This document shows positions 57,675 through 64,000 of a stretch of 64,000 nucleotides of DNA, in pieces. Source of the stretch: Aestuariivirga litoralis (lineage in GTDB: Bacteria > Pseudomonadota > Alphaproteobacteria > Rhizobiales > Aestuariivirgaceae); contig NZ_WAHS01000002.1 of assembly GCF_015714715.1 (NCBI RefSeq), positions 310,001 through 374,000 of the forward strand, given 5' to 3'. Each line of letters opens with the position of its first letter. Positions within the stretch are counted from its first letter, which is position 1. The translations under genes and the position numbers were made by a program. Under the pieces are notes generated by a model. That model was not told the origin of the DNA and made no database searches. It saw only the letters and a program-made list of their open reading frames with translations.

Positions 57675-60488
57675 TTACTCTGCCGCTTGCAGGTAATCTT
57701 CCATCGGCGGGCAGGCGCAGATCAAGTTGCGATCGCCATAAACATTGTCCACCCGCTTCACCGGGGGCCAATATTTGAAGCCATGATCGCCCAGCGGGAA
57801 GAAGGCCTGCGCCTTCTGATACGGGTGCTTCCACTCGCCCAGTAGATCCTTGTGCGTATGCGGCGCGTTCTTCAGTACATTGTCCGTCTTGTCGGCACGG
57901 CCAGCGATCACATCATCGATTTCCTTGCGGATGGCGATCATCGCATCGCAGAACCGGTCCAGCTCGCCCTTGGCTTCGCTCTCTGTGGGTTCCACCATCA
58001 GCGTATCAACCACCGGGAAAGACATGGTGGGCGCATGGAAGCCATAATCCGCCAACCGCTTGGCCACATCTTCCACCGACAGGCCCTTCTCCTTCAACCA
58101 GCGCAGATCGAGAATGCATTCATGCGCCACCGTGCCGGCAGGCCCGGTGTAAAGAATGGGGAACGAGTTCTTCAGCCGCGCCGCCATGTAATTGGCATTC
58201 AGCACCGCCATCTTGGTGGCCAGCGTGAGGCCATTACCGCCCATCATGGCGATATACATCCATGAGATCGGCAGGATCGACGCAGAACCGTAGGGTGCAG
58301 CAGACACAGCCCCCTTGGCACCACTCTTCTGCTTGATCACCGCATGCCCCGGCAGATGCGGTGCCAGATGGGCGCGAACGCCAATAGGCCCCATGCCCGG
58401 CCCGCCGCCGCCATGCGGAATGCAGAACGTCTTGTGCAAATTCATGTGGCACACATCAGCACCCAACTCGGCAGGCCGCATCAATCCCACTTGTGCATTG
58501 AGATTGGCGCCATCGAGATAAACCTGACCGCCATTCTCATGAATGATGCGGCAGATATCCACGATCGAATCCTCATAGACGCCGTGCGTCGACGGATAAG
58601 TGATCATCAACGCCGCAAGGTCATGCGCGTGTTGCTTGGCCTTGGCTTCGAGGTCAGCCACTTCCACATTGCCCTTGGCATCGCAAGCCACCACCACAAT
58701 CTTCATGCCGCACATCGCAGCCGAAGCCGGGTTGGTACCATGTGCTGAAATCGGGATCAGGCACACATCACGCTTCTTGCCGCCGTTTTTGTCGAGATAA
58801 CCGCGGATCGCCATCAGGCCCGCATATTCGCCCTGGCTGCCCGCATTGGGCTGCAGCGACACGGCATCAAAACCGGTGATCTCACACAGCATCTTTTCCA
58901 GGCTGGCAAACATCGCCGCATAACCTTTGGTCTGTGCAGGCGGTGCGAAGGGATGGATTTGCCCAATCTCCGGCCAAGTCACCGGGATCATCTCCGCCGC
59001 TGCATTCAGCTTCATGGTACAAGAGCCAAGTGGAATCATCGCCTGATCCAGCGCCAAATCCTTGCCCTGCAGCAACCGCATATAGCGCATCATCTCGGTT
59101 TCCGTGCGGTGGCGGTGGAAAACCGGATGCGTGAGGAACGCAGACTGGCGCTGCAGGTTCAGCGAAATACCACCAGCGTTGCCGCCGTCAGTGCCGCCGA
59201 ACACTTTGATCAGTACACGGATGGTTTCATCCGTCGTGGTTTCATCCAGCGCAACGCCGACATGATCTGCATCCACCAGACGCAGATTGATTCCAGCCTT
59301 GGCCGCCGCTGCAAAAACAGATTTCGCGCCGCCCTTCACCTTAATCGTCACGGTATCAAAGAAATTCTCTGACAACAGCTCATGCCCCGCCGCTTTCACT
59401 GCACCCGCCAGTTTTCGCGCGTGGGCGTGAATGCCCTCAGCCATGGATTTCAAACCTTCCGGACCGTGCCAGCAAGCATAGAACCCGGCCATCACCGCCA
59501 GCAGAACTTGCGCCGTGCAGATATTCGACGTCGCCTTGTCGCGGCGGATATGCTGCTCGCGCGTTTGCAGCGCCATGCGCAAGGCGCGGTGGCCCGCAGC
59601 ATCGACCGACACACCGATCAGGCGGCCCGGCATCACCCGCTTCAACTCATTCTTCACCGCAAAGAAAGCGGCATGCGGCCCACCGAAGCCCATCGGCACA
59701 CCAAAGCGTTGCGCACAACCCAGTGCAATGTCAGCTCCCATTTCACCCGGTGATTTCAATAGCGTCAGCGCCAGTAAATCAGTGGCGACAATCGCCAATG
59801 CGCCCGCCTCATGCAGCTTGGCCGTGATGGAAGAAATATCCCGCACCGCGCCCGATGAACCCGGATAGGAAAGCAGCGCACCAAACACCTTGGCCGCATC
59901 CAGCTGCGCCACATCGGCAATCTGCAGCTCAATACCAAAACCCTTGGCGCGCGTTTGCAGCACACCAATGGTCTGCGGATGCGTATCCTTGTCGATGAAA
60001 AACACATTGGCTTGGGACTTCGCCACGCGCTTGGCCATCGCCATCGCTTCGGCGGCGGCGGTTGCCTCATCCAGCAACGAGGCATTGGCAATATCGAGTC
60101 CGGTCAGGTCCATCACCATCTGCTGGTAATTCAGCAGCGCTTCCAGCCGCCCCTGGCTCACCTCCGCCTGGTAAGGCGTGTAAGCCGTGTACCAGCCCGG
60201 ATTCTCCAGCACATTGCGCAGGATCACCGGCGGCACATGCGTGCCGTAATAGCCCATGCCGATAGCCGAGGTGAGAACCTTGTTCTGCTCCGCCATCGCC
60301 TTCATTTTGGCCAGCGCCTCATGCTCGCTCAACGCCGGTTCCATCTCCAGCGCGCGCGTGCTTCGCAATTTTTCCGGCACAGCCTTGGCGATGAAATCAT
60401 CCAACGAAGATGAGCCGAGCAGTTTCAGCATGCTGGCCGTTTCAGTTTCATTGGGTCCGATATGACGTGAGGAGAAAGGCACTGTCAT
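57675..60488 (-). CDS. gcvP: Glycine dehydrogenase (decarboxylating), P-protein
   Basis: The protein has 937 residues from the ATG at 60488, a fused P-protein of normal length. The PLP site is [20 protein letters not shown], and the N-terminus has [11 protein letters not shown]. It decarboxylates glycine and passes methylamine to the lipoyl arm of GcvH. An ATG at 60494 overlaps the gcvH stop by one base (TAATG), but the AGGA spacing favours 60488. Last gene of the riboswitch-controlled gcvT-gcvH-gcvP operon. Confidence 0.96.
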   Translation of the reverse strand: MTVPFSSRHIGPNETETASMLKLLGSSSLDDFIAKAVPEKLRSTRALEMEPALSEHEALAKMKAMAEQNKVLTSAIGMGYYGTHVPPVILRNVLENPGWYTAYTPYQAEVSQGRLEALLNYQQMVMDLTGLDIANASLLDEATAAAEAMAMAKRVAKSQANVFFIDKDTHPQTIGVLQTRAKGFGIELQIADVAQLDAAKVFGALLSYPGSSGAVRDISSITAKLHEAGALAIVATDLLALTLLKSPGEMGADIALGCAQRFGVPMGFGGPHAAFFAVKNELKRVMPGRLIGVSVDAAGHRALRMALQTREQHIRRDKATSNICTAQVLLAVMAGFYACWHGPEGLKSMAEGIHAHARKLAGAVKAAGHELLSENFFDTVTIKVKGGAKSVFAAAAKAGINLRLVDADHVGVALDETTTDETIRVLIKVFGGTDGGNAGGISLNLQRQSAFLTHPVFHRHRTETEMMRYMRLLQGKDLALDQAMIPLGSCTMKLNAAAEMIPVTWPEIGQIHPFAPPAQTKGYAAMFASLEKMLCEITGFDAVSLQPNAGSQGEYAGLMAIRGYLDKNGGKKRDVCLIPISAHGTNPASAAMCGMKIVVVACDAKGNVEVADLEAKAKQHAHDLAALMITYPSTHGVYEDSIVDICRIIHENGGQVYLDGANLNAQVGLMRPAELGADVCHMNLHKTFCIPHGGGGPGMGPIGVRAHLAPHLPGHAVIKQKSGAKGAVSAAPYGSASILPISWMYIAMMGGNGLTLATKMAVLNANYMAARLKNSFPILYTGPAGTVAHECILDLRWLKEKGLSVEDVAKRLADYGFHAPTMSFPVVDTLMVEPTESEAKGELDRFCDAMIAIRKEIDDVIAGRADKTDNVLKNAPHTHKDLLGEWKHPYQKAQAFFPLGDHGFKYWPPVKRVDNVYGDRNLICACPPMEDYLQAAE

Positions 60489-60493
60489 GGGCA

Positions 60494-60853
60494 TTATCCT
60501 ACAAATTTGTCGTAAGCCGCCTTGTCCATCAGCGCGGACAATTCGCTTTCATTGGAAAGCTTCACCTTCATGAACCAGCCGTCGCTCTCAGGCGCGCGGT
60601 TCACCAGAGCAGGATCACCGGAAAGCTCCTCATTCACCGCGACGACTTCGCCGGAGACGGGTACGTAGACATCCGAAGCAGCCTTCACGCTTTCCACCGT
60701 GGCCACATTTTCATTGGCTTTCACCTGGCGGCCGATTTTCGGAAGATCGACAAACACCACGTCGCCCAATTGCGATTGTGCGTGCTCGGAAATACCGATG
60801 GTAGCCACGCCACCTTCAACGGTCACCCATTCATGGTCTTTGGAGAATTTCAT
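60494..60853 (-). CDS. gcvH: Glycine cleavage system H protein
   Basis: The 119-residue protein has the lipoyl Lys in [20 protein letters not shown] and opens [15 protein letters not shown]. The lipoylated arm shuttles intermediates among P, T and L proteins. GAGG precedes the ATG. It follows gcvT by 16 bp. Confidence 0.97.
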   Translation of the reverse strand: MKFSKDHEWVTVEGGVATIGISEHAQSQLGDVVFVDLPKIGRQVKANENVATVESVKAASDVYVPVSGEVVAVNEELSGDPALVNRAPESDGWFMKVKLSNESELSALMDKAAYDKFVG

Positions 60854-60869
60854 TTTGTTATTTCCTCTG

Positions 60870-61997
60870 TTATCTTTTGAAGCGGTTGGGAATGAAGGGC
60901 AGCGAAACAGCCTGCGCCGGCATCGCCTGCCCGCGCACGATCAGCTGCAAGGGCGTGCCGGGCGTGGCATAGGCGGTTTCCACATAGCCCATGGCAATCG
61001 GGCCATTCACTGTGGGGCCGAAGCCGCCCGAGGTGATCACGCCAATCTTACGTCCCGTCTCGTCCTGAATCTCTGTACCGTCGCGCGCCGGGGCGCGACC
61101 TTCCGGCTTGATGCCGATGCGCTTGCGCGATACGCCACCCAGCAATTCGCGCTGCACGCGGCGCGAGCCCGGAAAGCCACCATCCACACGCCGTCGCTTG
61201 GCGATGGACCATTGCAGCCCGGCCTCGATGGGTGAAGTCGTCTTGTCGATGTCATGGCCATAAAGACACAAGCCAGCTTCCAGCCGCAGGGAATCGCGAG
61301 CACCCAGACCGACCGGCTTCACATCAGCATTTTCCAGAAGCCTGTTCCACAGCGTGGCCGCATCCTTGTCCTCAACCGAAAGCTCAAAGCCGTCTTCACC
61401 GGTATAGCCGGAGCGCGACACATGCACTTCCATGCCACCCAGCATGAAGCGCCCCGAACTCATGAAGGCCAATTGCTTCACCGCAGGATTGAGTGCCGCA
61501 AGAACGCCTTCGGCCTTCGGCCCCTGCAGCGCCATGAGGGCCAGCGAGTCATAGCGTTTGAAACTCAAGCCAGGCGGCAGGTTTTCCTCGATATGGTCAA
61601 AGTCAAAACCCTTGCGCGAGGCGTTGACTACCACATAGAGCGAGCCTTCCAGCCCTTCCCAATTTGAATGCGTAATCATCAGATCATCGCTGATGCCACC
61701 TTGCACATTCATCAATTGCGAATAGCGCTGCTGGCCGGGAGCTAGGCTCAGCACATCGGCGGGCACCAGCATTTCCATCGCCCGCGCGGTGGTTTGGAAA
61801 TCCGGCCCGGTGATCGAACATTGGCCCATATGCGAAACTTCAAACAGACCCGCATTCTCGCGGCACCATTTGTGCTCGGCCATGATGCCGGTGGGATATT
61901 GAACCGGCATGTAATAGCCCGCAAAGGGCACCATTTTGGCGCCCAGGGCCACATGCAGATCATAAAGCGGGGTGCGCCTCAGCGCGGTTTCGTCCAT
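60870..61997 (-). CDS. gcvT: Glycine cleavage system aminomethyltransferase (T protein)
   Basis: From the ATG at 61997 (AGGAGA upstream) the protein has 375 residues. It contains [33 protein letters not shown] with the catalytic Asp position occupied by Glu-Val-Ser-His context, [10 protein letters not shown] and [17 protein letters not shown]. It releases ammonia and transfers the methylene group to tetrahydrofolate. First gene of the operon, 47 bp after the glycine riboswitch. The in-frame start at 62033 lies in the leader and is rejected. Confidence 0.96.
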   Translation of the reverse strand: MDETALRRTPLYDLHVALGAKMVPFAGYYMPVQYPTGIMAEHKWCRENAGLFEVSHMGQCSITGPDFQTTARAMEMLVPADVLSLAPGQQRYSQLMNVQGGISDDLMITHSNWEGLEGSLYVVVNASRKGFDFDHIEENLPPGLSFKRYDSLALMALQGPKAEGVLAALNPAVKQLAFMSSGRFMLGGMEVHVSRSGYTGEDGFELSVEDKDAATLWNRLLENADVKPVGLGARDSLRLEAGLCLYGHDIDKTTSPIEAGLQWSIAKRRRVDGGFPGSRRVQRELLGGVSRKRIGIKPEGRAPARDGTEIQDETGRKIGVITSGGFGPTVNGPIAMGYVETAYATPGTPLQLIVRGQAMPAQAVSLPFIPNRFKR

Positions 61998-62044
61998 TGT
62001 AACTCTCCTGACAGCAAAGCAAACACGGTTCAAAAAACCATGTT

Positions 62045-62236
62045 GCCCCCTCTGTCAGGAACCTGAGAGTTTCCGCCTGCCCTGTCACTCCGACACAGGG
62101 TAAGCTTTCTCCTTCGGTGAAAGGCAGGATGCCTTTGCTCTCCAGAGTTCAATCCACTTCGCGGTCCTTTTGCCTGAGAGTTTCCGGGGCGGTTGCTCCT
62201 TCGGCATCGGGAATAAACCCGATTTCTCCCGCAATA
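62045..62236 (-). promoter_or_regulatory. Tandem glycine riboswitch
   Basis: In the minus-strand leader of gcvT the core pair CCGAAGGAG and GGAAACTCTCAGG occurs twice: aptamer 1 at 62204-62196 and 62185-62173, aptamer 2 at 62117-62109 and 62074-62062. The two aptamers are joined by a short linker, as in the cooperative tandem glycine riboswitches of bacteria. Glycine binding should switch on gcvT-gcvH-gcvP. The leader ends about 47 bp before the gcvT start. Confidence 0.95.
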
Positions 62237-62303
62237 GTGGTGACGCAGAACAGGACCGATGATAGAACTTGCAGCAACTAAGTCAAGAAAAGCAGGAAAT
62301 GCC

Positions 62304-63224
62304 ATGTTTTACGGGGAACCAGAGGGTACCGGTTACGAAATTCTCGACAAGCGTTTTGAACAGCTGAAGACCGGCCATGGCCGCGTTGAACGCCTGTGGA
62401 CGGGTGCGCGCTGGACCGAAGGCCCTGCGTGGTTTCCCGCCGGCCGGTATTTGCTGTTCTCGGATATTCCCAACAACCGCATGATGCGTTTCGATGAGAC
62501 TGATGGCAGCGTTTCCACCTTCCGCCAGCCCTCGAACAATTCCAACGGCAACACCCGCGACTTTCAGGGCCGCCTTGTCAGCTGCGAGCATCTCGCCCGC
62601 CGTGTCACGCGCACCGAGCATGATGGTTCGATCACTGTTCTCGCATCGCATCTCGATGGTAAGCGCTTCAACTCGCCCAATGACGTGGTGGTGAAGAGCG
62701 ATGGCTCCATCTGGTTCACCGATCCAAGCTACGGAATCCTCGCCGATTATGAAGGTGGCCGTGCCGAGAGCGAAATCGGCCGCTGCAATGTCTACCGCAT
62801 CGATGGCCAGAGCGGTGATATCACGCTGGTGGCCGATGATTTCGAAAAGCCCAATGGCCTCGCCTTCTCGCCCGATGAAAGCCTGCTCTATATCGCCGAC
62901 ACCGGTGCGAGCCATTTGGTGAACGGCCCCAAACACATTCGCCGTTTCAAGGTGGATGGCGCCAGGCTGCGCGGCGGCGAAGTTTTCGCCACCTGCACGG
63001 CCGGCCTGTTTGACGGCTTCCGGCTGGATAGCGATGGCCGCATCTGGACCTCAGCCGCCGATGGCGTGCACTGCTATGAACCAGACGGCACGCTGATCGG
63101 CAAAGTGCTGATTCCGGAACTGGTCGCCAATGTCAGCTGGGGCGGCGCAAAATTGAACCGCCTCTTCATCTGCGGCACCACATCGCTCTATTCGGTCTAT
63201 CTGTCGGTCAACGGCACAAGATAA
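62304..63224 (+). CDS. SMP-30/gluconolactonase-family protein
   Basis: From the ATG at 62304, preceded by AGGA, the protein has 306 residues. It is a six-bladed beta-propeller with TEGPAWFPAGRYLLFSDIPN, FNSPNDVVVKSDGSIWFTD and ADTGASHLVNG, carrying the Glu, Asn and Asp metal ligands of SMP-30/gluconolactonase. It hydrolyses sugar lactones. It diverges from the gcv operon and is followed after 5 bp by a small membrane protein gene. I saw no copy of the LacI operator from 0-2 kb in its upstream region. Confidence 0.9.
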   Translation: MFYGEPEGTGYEILDKRFEQLKTGHGRVERLWTGARWTEGPAWFPAGRYLLFSDIPNNRMMRFDETDGSVSTFRQPSNNSNGNTRDFQGRLVSCEHLARRVTRTEHDGSITVLASHLDGKRFNSPNDVVVKSDGSIWFTDPSYGILADYEGGRAESEIGRCNVYRIDGQSGDITLVADDFEKPNGLAFSPDESLLYIADTGASHLVNGPKHIRRFKVDGARLRGGEVFATCTAGLFDGFRLDSDGRIWTSAADGVHCYEPDGTLIGKVLIPELVANVSWGGAKLNRLFICGTTSLYSVYLSVNGTR

Positions 63225-63229
63225 ACTTT

Positions 63230-63691
63230 ATGTATCTCGCCATCGTCTTGCTCACCATGCTGGTTCTTCCGGTTGCTTCCATGCTGGTTCATCATGGCAT
63301 GGAGCCGTCTCTTCCATGGATAGTGCTGCTGGGCCGCTGGTTCGTGTTCTGGGGCGTGGGCGCAAGATTAGGTCTTGCCGGCTTCCGCCAATATCTCCGC
63401 CCTGAATTCACGGCGCGGAACATTTTCCACATGAAAGGCGATGAAGCCTTGCCCTTGGTGAAAGAGCTCGGCGCAGCCAATCTTGCCGCCGGCGTCACGG
63501 GCCTGCTCTCGCTCGTCATGCCCAGCTTCGTGCTTCCCGCTGCCATCTATGCGCTGATCTTCTATGCAAATGCAGGATGGGCGCATGTCATGCGGCCCGG
63601 ACGTTTGCTCAACGAAAACATCGCCATGATCAGCGATCTTTTCATTGCGCTCATTCTGGCTGTCTACGTGCTTGGATCGGTCTTTTCATAG
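63230..63691 (+). CDS. Small four-helix membrane protein, unknown
   Basis: The 153-residue protein has about four hydrophobic segments, including IVLLTMLVLPVASMLVHHG and MPSFVLPAAIYALIFYANAG, with a basic loop (RQYLRPEFTARNIFHMKG). I do not assign a family. It starts 5 bp after the gluconolactonase-like gene and is probably co-transcribed. Confidence 0.72.
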   Translation: MYLAIVLLTMLVLPVASMLVHHGMEPSLPWIVLLGRWFVFWGVGARLGLAGFRQYLRPEFTARNIFHMKGDEALPLVKELGAANLAAGVTGLLSLVMPSFVLPAAIYALIFYANAGWAHVMRPGRLLNENIAMISDLFIALILAVYVLGSVFS

Positions 63692-63722
63692 TTGACTGAC
63701 TGCGCGCTGAACGCCCAAAGCG

Positions 63723-64000
63723 TCAAACGAAAGCCCCATGGCAGTGCTTGTATTTCTTGCCTGAGCCGCAGGGGCAATCGTCATTGCGGGCAACCTTGCC
63801 CCAGGTTTCCGGCTTCTTCGGATTGAATTTCGCCGCTGCCTTCTTCAGCGCAGCCTTTTTCTTCGCCGGGGCCGCAGCCTCCATCGTCATCTGGCCAACG
63901 ACAACATTTTGATCGCCGCCTTCATCCTGGTGCGATGTCGCATCGATGTGATGCATTTCCATCGGGGGCAAGGGCGTTTCATCCGGCAAACCATCTGGCG
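63723..64000 (-). CDS. secA: Protein translocase subunit SecA (C-terminal end only)
   Basis: Reading leftward from the window edge, the frame ends with [33 protein letters not shown] split as the basic linker and the SEC-C zinc motif [13 protein letters not shown], the hallmark of the SecA C-terminus that binds SecB and phospholipid. About 91 residues are inside the window; the ATPase and preprotein domains lie beyond it. An apparent start at 63989 is an internal TTG, so the gene continues. Confidence 0.92.
   Translation of the reverse strand, partial: PDGLPDETPLPPMEMHHIDATSHQDEGGDQNVVVGQMTMEAAAPAKKKAALKKAAAKFNPKKPETWGKVARNDDCPCGSGKKYKHCHGAFV

Overview
The window looks like chromosomal core sequence from an alphaproteobacterium, most likely of the order Hyphomicrobiales (Rhizobiales). 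The evidence is a CcrM-type GANTC methyltransferase gene next to rnhB, an F0 ATP synthase cluster with the split b and b' subunits (atpI-atpB-atpE-b'-b) and no F1 genes beside it, a zinc-ligand-free L36 protein, a BigR/Blh-type persulfide locus, and the order rnhB-ccrM-HAD-VWA-mutY-dciA-dsbA-smc. I found no prophage, insertion sequence, CRISPR array or rRNA operon. Base composition looks even throughout. Coding density is high and many neighbouring genes overlap by 1 to 17 bases.

Layout, left to right. 0-2.7 kb: a sugar-acid locus (2-hydroxyacid dehydrogenase, GntR-like LacI-family repressor, SDR) with two identical 14-bp palindromic operators. 2.8-3.1 kb: tRNA-Gln(TTG), tRNA-Pro(CGG) and a bidirectional terminator. 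3.1-7.4 kb: a leftward cluster of an M24-fold protein with degenerate metal ligands, an amidase, a kynurenine-formamidase-like hydrolase and the biotin transporter bioY. 7.5-10.2 kb: gabT, a GST and a polysaccharide deacetylase. 10.2-18.9 kb: gltB-gltD followed by two tandem GT92-like glycosyltransferase paralogues and a DUF1272 protein. 19-21.6 kb: a persulfide-response locus (bigR, rhodanese and tauE facing blh). 21.6-26.4 kb: an HxlR/SDR pair, a GNAT overlapped by a ParD-like antitoxin gene, an HtrA-like protease without a signal peptide, and pepF. 26.7-32.1 kb: a sigma-54 activator, an L,D-transpeptidase and a MepK-like endopeptidase. 32.1-44.9 kb: TPR protein, rpmJ, fucU-rbsK-matB, ppa, a polyprenyl synthase, methyltransferases, an S49 peptidase, glyQS and rnhB. 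45-54.9 kb: ccrM, a VWA protein, mutY, a DciA-like gene, a DsbA-like gene, smc and HAD phosphatases. 55-57.6 kb: the F0 ATP synthase operon. 57.7-62.2 kb: gcvT-gcvH-gcvP behind a tandem glycine riboswitch. 62.3-64 kb: a gluconolactonase-like gene, a membrane protein and the 3' end of secA.

Several regions read as functional units. The ccrM upstream region carries a perfect TTAA-N7-TTAA CtrA-like box followed by three GANTC sites in 26 bp, which suggests feedback of the methylation state on the methylase gene. A second TTAA-N7-TTAA box lies before the MepK-like gene, which follows an L,D-transpeptidase: one enzyme could make and the other cut 3-3 peptidoglycan cross-links. The BigR locus combines a two-cysteine sensor, a persulfide dioxygenase, a rhodanese and a TauE exporter. 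The candidates I consider least described are the M24/amidase/hydrolase/bioY cluster (possibly salvage of bound biotin), the ParD-like/GNAT overlap, the duplicated glycosyltransferases behind gltBD, and the VWA protein with four repeated C-terminal modules. All functional statements come from reading the sequence without database searches.
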